DNA of 64,000 bases from Sordaria brevicollis (Eukaryota; Ascomycota; Sordariomycetes; Sordariales; Sordariaceae): the NCBI GenBank assembly GCA_033439795.1, contig JAUTDP010000015.1, positions 310,001 through 374,000 on the forward strand. Direction: 5' to 3'. The translations under genes were made by a program, and so were the position numbers. Positions 1-11,942 of the stretch are shown here, one piece after another (within the stretch, counting starts at the first letter, position 1; every line of letters begins with the position of its first letter). The notes under the pieces were generated by a model. It was given only the letters and a program-made list of their open reading frames with translations, was not told the origin of the DNA and searched no databases.

Positions 1-1269
1 GTGGTTTAATGCGACATGATGCGTTGGGCGGTGAGAGATTCTTGTGTGCAACTCTGTTAACATTAGAAGCTGGTCTCTGTTAAGCAATTGGTGAGGAAAT
101 GTAGCAAAAACTAACAGACGGGAAAGGGCTGGCAGTAGCGACAAATGGTGTGGTATCATTGGTGTGAGCGGGTACCTTTTCGATGCTCTCTTGGTGCGAG
201 GTCTTGGCTGCAGGTGCACTTTTGGCTGCAGCGATTGCGCCAGTGTCAGTGGTTCGAATGAAACTGAATGCACGCTTTCTTTGCTTGTGCATTTGGTGAC
301 CTGGCGCGTCCTCAACCTCTGGAATGGAATCCACAAAGGACGCCATTTCACTTTCTCCTCACTGCCTCAGTCCAAAGTGCTGTGTTGTTCACCACATTCA
401 TACCCGAAAAGCAGCACATGAGGACCGGACCGGGGCCTCAAATGGGGACAAGTGGAAGACATGGATCACTCTAATTGATCCATCCCGGAGCCACGGGGGA
501 GTGACAGAGGACATGGGGAGCCATGGGGAGGGGGTCACAGCCCAACTTGATCAAGGAAGTGGAAGCCATTCGTCGCCATTTTCGGGCTTGTCATTATCAT
601 TTTTCCTTTCCAATTTTCCTCTCTTTTCTCTCAACTCTTTTATCTCTTTACACCTACCCATACCCACCAGTCGACCGATATTCCATACCTACACCTATAC
701 CTATACCCAACATACTTACCACTCACCTAGGACCTCCTCGTCTTGCTCCTACGTAGTTGACCAGGATACCATCTCACAAGTACCGGGTTCACCGTCCTTT
801 GCCGACCACCCTTGCGCCCTCCGAGTCAACGATCCGTGGTCCTCGTGCTTTTCTCCCGACCTTCTTTTTCTCCATCTTCACAAGTCTCCGAAACAGCAGT
901 CGTGTATCCGTGCACAGGCGTCCCCTACCTGTTCCTTACCTGTTCCTTACCGGGCGACTTCTACGCAATTTGTCTCTAAGCCACAGCGCCAAAGCCATTG
1001 AAGATTCCCAGCCAGAGAGAGTCCAGACCCTTGGTCCCGGTGTCGCCGCCTTAAGAGGTACTCGAGTCGAGTCGAGTTGTCAATTTAGGGGTCGACATTT
1101 TCAAGCACAGCATGGTGGAGGTGGTGCTGGAAAAGAAGACATCGCCCTCCTCCTTCTCTTCCTCCCCTGATTCCTCCGCCTTCGACGACATCACATTCCA
1201 GCGACGGTCACCATCCCCGACGACGACGAGTCCAGTATCTGCCCTTCGCCCTCCCCACACACTATAGGG
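1..1269. other. Intergenic / 5' leader upstream of the coiled-coil gene
   Basis: No convincing gene. From about 570 to 960 the + strand is strongly pyrimidine-rich with repeated TACC/TACCCA words, a common look for fungal promoters and 5' leaders. Several short ATG-initiated frames lie here; the longest, at 757-1170, is low-complexity Ser/Pro/Arg and reads as leader rather than protein. If the transcript starts in the pyrimidine tract these would be upstream ORFs. Confidence 0.5.
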
Positions 1270-4200
1270 ATGGGAATGGGAATGGCAGACGCCGCGACCC
1301 CGACCGCCGACCGCGAACAAGAAATAGTCGTCGATACTGCTGCTGCTGCTGCTGTTGCTGAGCATACCACCGCCGAGCCTGTAGCTGAGCTCGTGCCGCA
1401 GAATCCTTCGTCGCCCGCCGCCGCCATGGAATCCAACGGCAACAACTCCGCCCAGGGGGCACAGCAGTCGCCGGCTATGCGGTGTTGCTGTGGAAGGGAG
1501 GACTGCGTCTATCTTAGGCACAACTGTACTCTCCTCAAGAGTGTCGAGCGCGATGTCCATACGGCCGCCAAAATGGGCCAGGTGAGTAATCAATGACGCA
1601 CATCAGCTTCCCTGCTGATGCGTGCCGCATTCCTTCCATCCGCTCCTCGTGCGCTTGTCGCATTCATAAACATCCCTTGATTTCGCTCCTCCCATGAGCC
1701 TGGTCGACGAACCGTCTACCTTCTCTTCTACACAAAATGCAACATGTTGGAGTGGTCGGAAAGGCCCCCCGCAACACACGGCAAATGGCGCGCGCGACAA
1801 CCCAGGCCGGAGGATTGCTTCTCCTCGCTGACCTTTTCCCTCCAGACCCTGCTCATTCGCCATGAAGCCTACATGGCCGCCGCCGAACGCGACCGCGCCG
1901 AACTCACCGCTCGCATCGAACAGCTGGAACGCGAAAATGCAGAGCTCGAGGAGAAGAACAGGGAAAAGATACACGAGAACTACAGCCTCCATGCCGAACT
2001 CGACTCGCTTAACGACACCGTCCGAGAAGCCGACACCCGTATTGACTACCTCGAGACTACCCTGCGCGAGTCACAGCGCGAGATCCGTCGACTGGAAATG
2101 GCGGCGGAGAGGGCAGCGACCCTGGAGAAGCAGCTCACCATGCTCGAGGAGGAACAAGCAACACTACAGGCGACCTTGGTCAACACGCAGGAGGAAGCGC
2201 GCACCGCCATCTCGCGATGGAAGCAGGCCGAAAAGGGTATCAACGACTTGCAGGAACAGCTGGAGCGCATGGAGAAGGAGGCAAAAGAAGAACGGGATCG
2301 ACACGCCGAGGTTATGGGCCGTATCGAGAAACAACGAGAAATGGAAAAGGAGCTCAGCACGGCAGCAGGCAGACTTAAGGGCGCCGCCGCTGTCAAATCC
2401 CTATCCGACACCAAAAGCAGTCGCAATGTCGTGTCGCATTTCGTACGCGACCTCTTGCAGGACAACGCCAACCTACAACTGGGCATTGCCGAACTGCGCG
2501 AGATGCTAATGAACTCACACGACGAAATCCAACTCCTACGGGAACAGATGCAGTACCACCAGCCATTATCGAGTAGTAGTAAGCAGCAGATGGGTACCGT
2601 ATCAACACTACAGACAGAATTTGACGATCCAGACTCGGCCAAAACACCAAAGATCTCACAGGCCGTACACGTCCATCATCATTACCACATCGCTCAGCAG
2701 AAGGGCGAATCACGCAAAGCAAGGAAGCACAGGAAATCCATTACTTCAGGTACCTTTTCGCCGCCACACATCATCTCAGCACCCACAACACCAGTATCCT
2801 CCCAGAATTCCCAATGGCAGGCGGGCCGTGGCCTTGGGCCACCCTTTGTCCCGCGTCACAGTACTCACGATTCCACTTCGACAGCAGCTGGCCGTTGGTC
2901 CCTAATATCCGAAATGCCCTCCGAATTTGCGCCCTCCTCCGCGCCGACCTCTCCCCAGTCGAACCCCCGGCGCAATTCCGTTTTCGACCGCGGCATCATC
3001 GAGGTGTCCGGCCCCAACTCGCCCACGACGAGTGTCGATCCAGCGTCGCCAGAATGGAACCGAAGGTCTCATCGCAGACAGGCATCCCAATGGTCGACGC
3101 GTAGCACGGCCATGTATAACGGCGGAACCTGCTCACCGCCGTACCCCGGACACCGCTCGCTAGCCGGTCTCGTCCTAGCCGAAGAGCTCAACCAGGCCAT
3201 GGGCACCTACACCACCGACGACGTACCCGACATGACCCACGGGATCTCCTCCGCCGAAGATGACACCGTCGAGACCATTAGCAACGGCGACGGCGACGAC
3301 CCGGCGATTGCAGGCGACGACACAATTCATAACGATCTCGACTTCCACCCTGAACTGGCCGAACGACCCTCGGGGACACTCCGGCGCATGACCTCGCACG
3401 AATCCATCATGTCTCTATCCAACGGACTGGACATCCACACCCTCAAGGTCCGCCCGAGCCAGCTGACGCTCCGACCACTCGGCCTCAGCGCCGCCGGAAC
3501 CGGAATCAGCAACGTCACGGCCATGCCGACCATCTCGTCGCGCGGATCGCGCGGAAGCATGCACGCCAGAGATAACTTGGCCCTGGTAGGACAGCGCCTA
3601 CCCCCTCGACCCGTATCCACCTCCACCACCACCACCACCTCCAAATCGGTCGCCTCCCAGCCGTCCTTCCTCCACCCCAATCGTCGCGCCCACACTGACG
3701 GTTTGCATATGTCTTCTTCCGCTGTACGATCAACAGCCTCCCGTCAGTTGTCTCTTCCTGCCTTGGGTAAGCTAGTCTCGTGGCGACCATGGGGGTCTCA
3801 GTCACAGAGCCAGACTAGCCAACCCACCACTACTGCCACCGACGTACCTCCACACGGAGCAAGATCAGGAAACACAAGATCAGGATTGGAACCAACCCCC
3901 GAACTGCCCGAAGAACCCTCACCCACCACCCCCGCCGGCACTGGCACTGGCACCGGCACTGGCACTGGACTGGGAATAGCAATCGCTCCACCAGTAAGCG
4001 ACGGTAAATCCTCCTACCGAAGCATTTCCTCGTCCACCACCACGGGTACCGTAGGCACAGCAGGCACGAGCGCTACCACCCCTCTCTCTTCGTCTGTCAG
4101 GTCCGTTTCCTCGGCTACCACGGGCACCACCATCAAGCCGAGGGCGCCGGGGATTAATCAACCTGGGGCGATACCGGGGTTTATGATTAAGAAGGGAGGG

Positions 4201-4287
4201 TTGCCGGCCAAGGTGACGGTTGACCAACAGGGAGGAGGAGGAGGAGTGATGGAGAGGATTGGGGAGGCTATGAGGGAGGGGCTCTAA
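1270..4287 (+). CDS. Large coiled-coil protein with N-terminal Cys-rich motif
   Basis: Two exons, 1270-1581 and 1846-4287, join in phase 0. The 264-nt intron has a GTGAGT donor, a CTGAC branch site and a CCAG acceptor. The product is 917 residues. Residues 1-70 are Ala/Thr/Gln-rich. Residues 71-100 carry a compact motif, RCCCGREDC followed by YLRHNC. About residues 105-355 form an almost uninterrupted Glu/Arg/Leu-rich coiled coil. The rest is Ser/Thr/Pro-rich and disordered, with a run of Gly-Thr repeats near 3940-3970 and a basic C-terminal tail. The splice is supported because the Cys motif runs into RHEAYM and the coiled coil in frame. From memory, similar Cys-motif-plus-coil proteins occur widely in filamentous ascomycetes, but I cannot attach a name. 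A cytoskeletal or septal scaffold role is only a guess from the architecture. The start is the first in-frame ATG. Confidence 0.85.
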
Positions 4288-5986
4288 AAGCTTACCTATT
4301 GAGAGTGAAGCGGTTTTAATGAGGTTGATGATTGGATTGGATCAGGTTTTTGCAAGAAAGGAAAGGTTGTGAATAGGAAAGCTACCCATGGTGGATGAAC
4401 GAGAAAGAGGGAAGGGAGGTTTGGTTAGATATCCCGGATGGGGGGGAACGGAGGGGAAGAAACTACGGGAGGGAATGGGGGATGAAAAGAGGTTGTTGGA
4501 TTTAGCATATTGGATTTGCATACTACACTACCACTACATTACACTACATTACCAGCTTTGTTTTTTTTTGGATACTGATCAGATATATGTTTCTTTTTTT
4601 TTTTTTTTTGTTTTTCAGTCATATAGCGGCCTTTGGCTAAAGGGGAAGATAAGGTCTCTCTTGTTTGGATGGAGGGATTTGTTAAGAGGTTTTTTTTGGT
4701 TGCCTTTCTTGGGGTGGTTTTCAGCATCCTTGCGTCTTGTGTTTTGCATTAGGGGATCGGTGTTTATGGATCATTGTTTGTTATTTTTTAACTATTGCGA
4801 TTGAACTGGATCGAATTGCATTTGGGTATCGTTCTGTTGATTTTTCATTGCATGCTCTCTCGGTCAAGTTACGGGTGTGTGTGTATGTGTGTGTGTATAT
4901 CTTGTGTTGCTTGGTGCTTTCTTTATTTTGATGCCTCTTTTGTTGAGTCTCTCTGTCGTCTTGTTGTTTTCTGGCCGGCCTCTTGTCTTCTGTCCCCTTT
5001 CATTTCCATTCTTCCAGACTAAATACCCAGACCCTTTTCACAGCACTGAAGCTGGCTTTTCACGGCAACGTACCGTTGGTCATAAAGTGGAGATTGCCGG
5101 TCTCCTGCTTTTAATATTGCTCTTGTCGGAGTCAGTCCTGTGGTGTCTACGGAGCAAATGGACTGATTTAGCTTCATATGCTTCCACCATACGTCGTAGG
5201 TAGCACAGCATCGGCGAAGAACTCCGAAGCGTACCTTACACTAGACATGATGAGTACGAGTTATGTCTCACCGTCCTGCGCTTCTTGTTTACGACACGAG
5301 TCAAGGCCTAGCTGCACACAACATATGCAATATGAATGGCATGTACGGTTCGGCAATTACTACCGCCGCGATAAGCAGGATGTTCAACCAGCATTGTTGG
5401 TCGATGGTCCTCGACCTGAGTTGAAAACACTTCCTTCATGATTCATAACTCAGCACGAGCGGATGTGATTCGAAGTGTCAATCGAAAGCTCATTCATCTC
5501 ATTATATCCAAACCACAGGACTATCATCCAAAATCCAAGTCGGTCTCATAGAAACACGAAAAGCAACCCATGTTAGACTAGAAGCCGTCACTGCGTGACA
5601 CATGAACACATCGCATGCATCGGGTCCCTTGCATGCCAACATGCAACGAATGCAACGCGAAATCCAATGCCGCCAACCTTGTCTGGAATGCCCGTTCCCG
5701 GCTCGGCACCCGAGTTCCCCTGGTTCCGCTGACAACTCGTTCTCGTCGTTTGGATTGATGGGCCGGGAAACGAGCATTCCGACGACAGACATGCGGTTCG
5801 TGATGTTGTGATTCGGCTCCGTTCGGATCGTGGACCCAATTGCATTCTTTCTCATTGTCGTCCGCCCTTCCCAACAGTACCATCACAGCCTCCCATCCCC
5901 CCTCCTTTCCATCCTCCTACCCCCCAAATCCCATTCACAACCTCCAACCACCACCCCCCACCACTGACCCCTAGGAAGTAACCAAC
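4288..5986. other. Intergenic, convergent 3' ends
   Basis: No gene seen. About 4550-5000 is T-rich with poly-T and TG runs (a TG-rich stretch near 4875-4900), consistent with the 3' untranslated region of the coiled-coil gene. About 5870-5970 is C-rich, just past the 3' end of the convergent minus-strand gene. Confidence 0.5.
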
Positions 5987-6940
5987 CTATGGCTGCCCAG
6001 GCAACTTATAACTCCCCCCGATATCCAGCAGATAAGCCATCGAGTTCCACTCGACGTCCACGCTCTTGATCAGCCACATCTTCTTCTTCTTGTCGTAGAC
6101 TGCTCCCGCGACGGCGATGCCGCGGACGGCCTTTTGCGCGACGCCAAAGGTGGCGGTCCAGATTACGGTTATGTAGTTGCAGTTGTAGGTGGAGAAGGTG
6201 ACGCGGAGGGGGAGGTTATCGGGCTGAAGGTTTGTTAGTACTGGTGGAAAATGTGAGGGGAGAGGATAATCTGGGGAGTTGGAGTGGAAAAAAGAAGGGG
6301 AAAGGAGGGGAAAGGGGGAGGGAGTGGAAGTCAGACGAGGTGGAATGGAGAGTGGAAATGGGATGAGTTGGTAGATGAGATGGTAGATGAAGAGGGGGAT
6401 GAAGCAGGATACGTAGAAGCGAGGTTGAAAGGTGAGGAGAGGTAAAGAGGTAAAGAGATAAAACGAGGTTGAAAAGGGAAGTGAAGTGAAAAGTGAAGAG
6501 GGTTTGATTAGGTAGATGTGCAAAGAGGTAAAGAAAGGTCAAGCCCAACGAAGGGAGTTGAGCACATGGTAAGATAGCAGGTAGAAAAGAAACAAAAACA
6601 AACTAACCATAACAGTCATATGCTCCACAAACTCGGCCTTGTTCGCAAACGTAGGCACGCTCCCATCCAGCGGTTTGCCAATCAGGATATTAATGCTGCC
6701 GCTCGTATCCTTAAAGTCCTCGGTCAGGTACTTGGCGTCTGCCGGGTTCCAGTTGCTGATCATCCGGACATAAGCGTCGCGGAGCGTGTTGGCGTCTTCT
6801 TCGCAGAGACATTTGCCGTCATCTCCTCCTTTGAAACCGCGAGCGTCGATGAGGTCGGACTGGGAAGAAGGAAGGGCAACGGCGGTGGTCAAGGCCGTGA
6901 GGGTGGTGGTTAGGAGGGTGAGGGTGGGGAGGAGATGCAT
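5987..6940 (-). CDS. Small secreted NTF2-like fold protein
   Basis: Two exons, 6940-6608 and 6223-5987, join in phase 0. The intron (6607-6224, 384 nt) has a GTTAGT donor, a textbook TACTAAC branch site and a CAG acceptor. The product is 189 residues. Residues 1-22 are a clear signal peptide (MHLLPTLTLL followed by a Thr/Ala/Leu core). The mature part begins near the VALP boundary and has an early CLCEEDA segment. The NTF2-like pattern is inferred from an N-terminal helix (LRDAYVRMISNWNPADAKYLTEDF cadence, cut here), a mid-domain FANKAEFVEHM helix and C-terminal beta strands (YITVIWTATFG, WLIKSVDVEW). In this fold the cavity binds small ligands or has no enzymatic role; no catalytic residues can be assigned. 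Probably an extracellular protein of unknown ligand. The intron is long for this genome and strongly pyrimidine-rich on the coding strand. Confidence 0.8.
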
Positions 6941-9170
6941 TTTTGCTGTTTCTTCTTAGTGTAGGAGAGGATGACTGAGAAATGTTGGGATGGATGGTAG
7001 AACTTTTGGACTGAAAGGTTGAGAGGGAGGGGAGCTTGACTTATACTTCTGATCCGATCTACTGCGAAATCAAGGACAGCATTCCTTCGTCGGTCCCGGG
7101 AGTCAGGGAGGGATCGTCGTACAAAACACCGGGTGTACCTGATTTCTGCCCAGTCTCCCTTCGGACTACCCAAGCCATCGGAACTGGGCTTCTTTACTGC
7201 CCCCATGGGGTACGACGATGTTCGGAATACGGAGACCCAGCAGTACCCTAGGTACCCCTAGTCCAATGTGTAATGCTCTCAGTGTCTGGTTCGGTCTTGG
7301 ATCCTTCATGAAGGATCATTCCCAGCCACGTTGACATGTTGGTAGTTTATGATAGGTAAAACTGCGCAAAGCATCGTGCAAATACATGTCCGTCGCTAGG
7401 TCAGTGCAGTCAGAGTTACAGTCCACTGCTGTCTCATGTGCAATCTTCCCATCAGTCAAGAACATCAATCATCAAGGTAGTAATCCCTCCCGAAATGTCT
7501 TACTTCTTCGCAGACCCTGTCCGTCCCTCCATCCCCGGACTATTTGGACCAACCGGGGTCCAAGGGTGTTTCGACCAATCAACTTACACAAATGTCAAGC
7601 CCGATCTAGATTCTAGGGGAAACAAGCAACGCCTCTCCGGACCGCCAGCGAGCGCCTGCAAGCGCCTCAATGAACCACAAACTTTTTAAGTTTGTTTAAC
7701 CGAACAGCTAGATTTTACATCCGTTGCTTACTCAGACAATACAATACATGAACCGCAGTGCAACGACGGGAACTGGAGAAGAAGATGTCAGGCCGTCAGC
7801 CTTATTGCGAAAAAGGAACAATATTCCGGGAATTAGCTCGGACAAGACATTCAGCTGGAAGTTTGAGTGAGGGATGGGAGACGGAACCGTGGAACCTGAA
7901 GTCGTAACGAAAGAGGACTCTGCAGATAATACTTTCGCGGTTCGGGTGCCGGTCAGATTTGGTACGACCACACCACCACGCCACCCATACGCCGCGACTA
8001 TTACCATGAACCACGGGACGGACCATGACAATTGAGCTTGTTTCTGCCGGGATCTTCACACTATTGGATGAGAGGAAAGTTTAATCCGGCTGGTTGGCTT
8101 GAAAGTGTCAGCAAACTGCCTGGAGTTGAACCAAACAATCGGGACGCCATTTGTTAGTGAAGTTCTTGCACGGTACAAGCGGCATATACCTTTCCCGTTC
8201 TCGACTCTTTGCGTCTTCATTGCAACATCGTGACTGACCAAACATCGACAAACTATCGTCGTTAGCTCAACTTAACGGCCGTATCTATATGGTATGAAGG
8301 GTTTGGAAATGTTCTAGGCTTTGACTGGACTATGGTGGCCCGCGGAAGAATCGCGGAATCAACGACCAAGAACATCATCCCCACCAACAAACCCTCAGCC
8401 AAACAACCGGGCAATACAACTTCTCAACTATGATCCTTTATGTAACCTTGTTTCATAGGAAGACATGCCAGCCAGACCAATCCTCCGGGTCCTGGCATCA
8501 TGACAAAGGAGAACGGCCAGCAGCAGCAGTCAGCCCAGCTACCTTACTCAGCTTCTCAGTATTCTCAGCTTGAAGCAACCATCCGGTGATGGATGATGCG
8601 GGTTGCCGAGAGGAATTGGCAGATTTGGAATAGCTTACGTATGCTTCGCTGACAACAGACATGCTAAAAAGACACCTTTCAAGGATGACCTGTTGGTATC
8701 CTGAGGACTGAGGCTCAATTAGGTGGTTCGGTGGTGGTACAGAAGGCAGTAAAGAGACGCCACTGTTGCAGTGAATCAAGCCTTCAAGCCACTTCAAGCC
8801 ATTCTCGCAAGTTTGCGGTCCCGAAGTTGGGGTTTGGGAGACCGATGGAGGGTTGGTTAAGTGCGACTGGAGAGGGAGGCTCTTTCCTCTGTTCGGATTC
8901 GGTCTCATGCAACTTCTATCGTTGGGAAGACGATGATTGCCACTTCCCTCCTCTGCCACTAACCCCCAACCTCCAACATGTTACCACGGTTGCTTCCGAC
9001 TTCACTTCACATCACCGCTCTTCTCTAGCCTGTCTCTCAGCTGCTCAACATTTCATCTTATCTCGACATCATTCCGTTACCTCTACCGACTCTCTCTTCC
9101 ATTCTTCCTTCCCTGTATGCTCATCCCTCAACGAATCATTCAGATGTGTTGCATGTGGCCCGATGTATAG
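6941..9170. other. Intergenic, no gene recognised
   Basis: About 2.2 kb between the secreted protein (its promoter is at 6941-7250) and the inverted-repeat element. Open frames here are short, overlap on both strands and show no protein-like composition. A perfect 18-bp palindrome, GATCCTTCATGAAGGATC, sits at 7300-7317. Confidence 0.45.
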
Positions 9171-9759
9171 AATAATTGTGGGAAATTCTAGACACACACA
9201 CGGTCGATTCTACACGCACATACGGTCCACTAATGCCAAGTGATATGTAATCTTGGCCGTTTTGTATGGTAAAAGTGGGTTTTCTTGTGTTATATGACAT
9301 CCTTGGCAAATCTGACAAGTGCGCTGAGCCTGCCAGAGTCGTGATAATTTCATAGTATTGAGTACTGCATAAAATATAATATAATAATAATAACGTTAAG
9401 ATCCTAATATAACCCTTTTTATTTCCTTTTTATTTACCCCCTCCCCTCCCCCTCCCCCCACCCCCCTAAAATTCTTTATTATCGTCGTTAATTATAATAG
9501 GATTTTATAGGCTATTGTATTGTTTACGACGTTAAGACCGTATGCGGGAAAAAATTGCTAAGTCTGCACGACCCCAGAAAAATTCGCAAATGTAATGTGT
9601 ATTGATATGGGGGTATTTACGCGGGGAAAACGGGGATTTCATGTGCAGCTGTCATGGCTGGCAGGGAGCTGGCAGGTTGGGCGCGGGTAAGGGTTATATA
9701 TAGACCGTGTATGCGTATAGAATCGACCGTGTGTGTGTCTAGATATTCTCATAATTGTA
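9171..9759. mobile_element. About 0.6 kb inverted-repeat element (MITE-like, partly RIP-mutated)
   Basis: The ends are imperfect inverted repeats of roughly 55-60 bp. The left arm (about 9171-9227) contains TCTAGACACACACACGGTCG. The right arm (about 9702-9759) contains its reverse complement, with a few transition differences on either side. The interior is GC-poor near 9355-9540 with TA-rich words and a C-rich tract at 9437-9470. There is no coding capacity. I could not define a target-site duplication, so the superfamily is unassigned and the outer limits are good to about 5 bp. Confidence 0.7.
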
Positions 9760-9917
9760 GGTTGTGTTCGCTATTACTATTAGAGGTATTATCCTGAACC
9801 GTCCCTCTCCATCGGCCATCGCTCATCCATTAGGTATCCTCATCCCCTTTGCCAACCTACGTATCCAGCCCTCACTCCAGCTTCCAGATCCCATCCCCCT
9901 TTCTCCCTCAACCATCA

Positions 9918-11942
9918 TCACTCCCCCCCAACACCCATAAAATGCCCCACCGCCCCCCTCCCATCCACCGAATAAAGCGCCAAAAACCTCGTCCCATCCA
10001 ACCCAAACAAACCCGGCCAATGTGATCTCGTCCCAGCAACCGTAACCGCCTCCCCCGACCTCTGCCTCCAACTCCTCCCCCCATCTTGACTCGTCACAAG
10101 CTTCGTATAAGCCCCATCAATCTTCGGCAAGTCAGTCCCTTCATTCGTCAGAAAACTAACCACCAACGTCTCCCCGACCAAATAAACCTGCGGCGCCCCC
10201 GCCCATTTTTTTCCGGCCGCCGTGTAGACAGTTTTGCGATGGCCCCAGGTTAGACCGTCGTCGGATGAGAAGACGGAGGAGATGGTAAAAGTGCCGTCGG
10301 GGAGTGTGGTCTCAAAAACGCAGATGAGTTCCTTTTTGCGACACGGGTCGGAAGACACGAGAGAAACGCCCGTCATGCCGTCGCGCGAGTTGGCGTGGGG
10401 GGAGGATGAGACCAAGATGGGCGGGTCACTCCAGGTTAGCCCTTCGTCTGTGCTGAAGCGCATGAGGTTATCCTGGTCCGAAGCGGAGTTTTCGGAGGAG
10501 TAGTAAGCTTGGATGGTGCGTCCGTCGGAGGCAAGTCGCAAGAAGGGTTCCCAGAGGCCGTTTAGCTGTGGACTGGCGGGCCGTTCGTCAATGTGTGACA
10601 AAAAGGACCAGGTGCGCCCCCCGTCATCGGAGAAACAGACGTCGAGGCGGTAGTGCGTGTAGACGAAGTTGGTGGCGGGGGAGGAAGGGAAGGGGTAGAG
10701 GGAGTGGTGCCGGAAGGCCATGATGATGCGGCCCGAGGGTAGGGCGAGGGGCATGGCGTTGTCGAGGTCGGAGGTGCCGTCGGCGGGACGGCGGGTTACT
10801 TCCCCTAGGGCTGACCAGGAGGTGCCGGAGTTGGTTGAGAGGGAGACTCGCAAAACGCGGTCCGGGCCGGAGGTGGCGGCGTAGCCGGCTATGATCCGAG
10901 AAGTATCGGGAGCGCCGTCGGAGGAGAAGAGGGGGGAGGCGCGGATGTAGACGCCTTGAGGGTCTATGAGGGCTGGGGAGGCGGCGATGCGGATTACTCC
11001 TCCTGCTCCTGCACCTGCACTTTCACCTTGGGTATCATGTCGTCGAAGATCTTGATGCGCCGTCCATGGCCGATGGCCATGAAAAGCATCACGAACCCGT
11101 TCTGCCAGTGGACCACCCGAGACCATATTCGTGAGAAAACACATGAGAAACGCTAAACCGACGATAACCCGAAGGAAAGTGCGGGGGTTGTGAAGGAGAG
11201 AAAACATTTTCTCCCACTCTTCCGCGGTACCACCTCTACCACTATTAAAGGAATCGGTGGGATCGGACCAAAATCGGGATTGGTACAAAGAAGGTTCCTT
11301 CTTGGAAGAGGGGCGGTCGTAGTACAGATGAAACCAGGGGTACCTCTTGTACGTCACGGTAGGTAGTCGTGGGAAAAGACCGTCACTTCCCTCGTTCGTC
11401 TCGGGCTCGGTCTTGGTGGTGGTACAGCCGTTACAGTAAGTGGAACTGCAACCCGAGGAAAGAAGAAGACGGGATCGCAAGGTGGGGTCTGGTGGACTTT
11501 TGATACAAAAGTCGTTGTCGTAGTCGCTGGGGTTGCCGAGGAGATTGTGGTTGTTGTAGTAGTATGGGTTGTGGTTTTCCACATCACCGTTTGTTAAGGG
11601 AGTACCGGGCGGTAATGACGGTGGTGGTGATCGCGATCGACGTCGAGGGGCAGTGACAGGATGGGAAAGGGGTCCCGGTCGTTCTTGCTGATGATGTTCT
11701 TGCCGTTGATGATCGTCGGCTTCTTTGACTTCTTCGACTTGTTCTTGGAGGGTCTCCGCCCAGGTCGTGGACTTCTTGGACGAAGTCACTGTGGAACTAC
11801 TGGGAGACGGATCGGACTCGGACGACGATCTTGATCGGATGGAGACATCATCCCGTGGGAGCTGTATCGTGGGAGAAGAATCGGGAGGCACGGGACGACG
11901 AGGCCGGCCACGGGGTGGCTCAAATGAAAAGTCGGTTTCCAT
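9918..11942 (-). CDS. Membrane-anchored Asp-box (BNR/sialidase-like) beta-propeller protein
   Basis: Single exon, 674 residues. Residues 1-250 are disordered, Ser/Pro/Arg- and Asn-rich. Residues 255-274 (TFLRVIVGLAFLMCFLTNMV) are one hydrophobic segment. No signal peptide precedes it, so a type II orientation with the C-terminal domain in the lumen or outside is likely. Residues 315-670 form a six-bladed propeller with five Asp-boxes of pattern S-x-D/N-x-G-x-T/S-W: STNSGTSW near 369, SDDGGRTW near 438, STDEGLTW near 497, SSDDGLTW near 559 and SQDGGRSW near 618. The NGLWEPFL segment near 461 resembles the conserved Trp-Glu-Pro block of GH93-type exo-arabinanases and related fungal BNR proteins, so glycan binding or exo-glycosidase activity is plausible. 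A classical sialidase Arg triad is not evident to me. A Golgi or plasma-membrane location is inference. Confidence 0.85.
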   Translation of the reverse strand: METDFSFEPPRGRPRRPVPPDSSPTIQLPRDDVSIRSRSSSESDPSPSSSTVTSSKKSTTWAETLQEQVEEVKEADDHQRQEHHQQERPGPLSHPVTAPRRRSRSPPPSLPPGTPLTNGDVENHNPYYYNNHNLLGNPSDYDNDFCIKSPPDPTLRSRLLLSSGCSSTYCNGCTTTKTEPETNEGSDGLFPRLPTVTYKRYPWFHLYYDRPSSKKEPSLYQSRFWSDPTDSFNSGRGGTAEEWEKMFSLLHNPRTFLRVIVGLAFLMCFLTNMVSGGPLAERVRDAFHGHRPWTAHQDLRRHDTQGESAGAGAGGVIRIAASPALIDPQGVYIRASPLFSSDGAPDTSRIIAGYAATSGPDRVLRVSLSTNSGTSWSALGEVTRRPADGTSDLDNAMPLALPSGRIIMAFRHHSLYPFPSSPATNFVYTHYRLDVCFSDDGGRTWSFLSHIDERPASPQLNGLWEPFLRLASDGRTIQAYYSSENSASDQDNLMRFSTDEGLTWSDPPILVSSSPHANSRDGMTGVSLVSSDPCRKKELICVFETTLPDGTFTISSVFSSDDGLTWGHRKTVYTAAGKKWAGAPQVYLVGETLVVSFLTNEGTDLPKIDGAYTKLVTSQDGGRSWRQRSGEAVTVAGTRSHWPGLFGLDGTRFLALYSVDGRGAVGHFMGVGGE

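Noticed and set aside
757..1170. 137-codon frame ahead of the coiled-coil gene
   Set aside because: Low-complexity Ser/Arg/Pro composition in a pyrimidine-rich leader; at most an upstream ORF.
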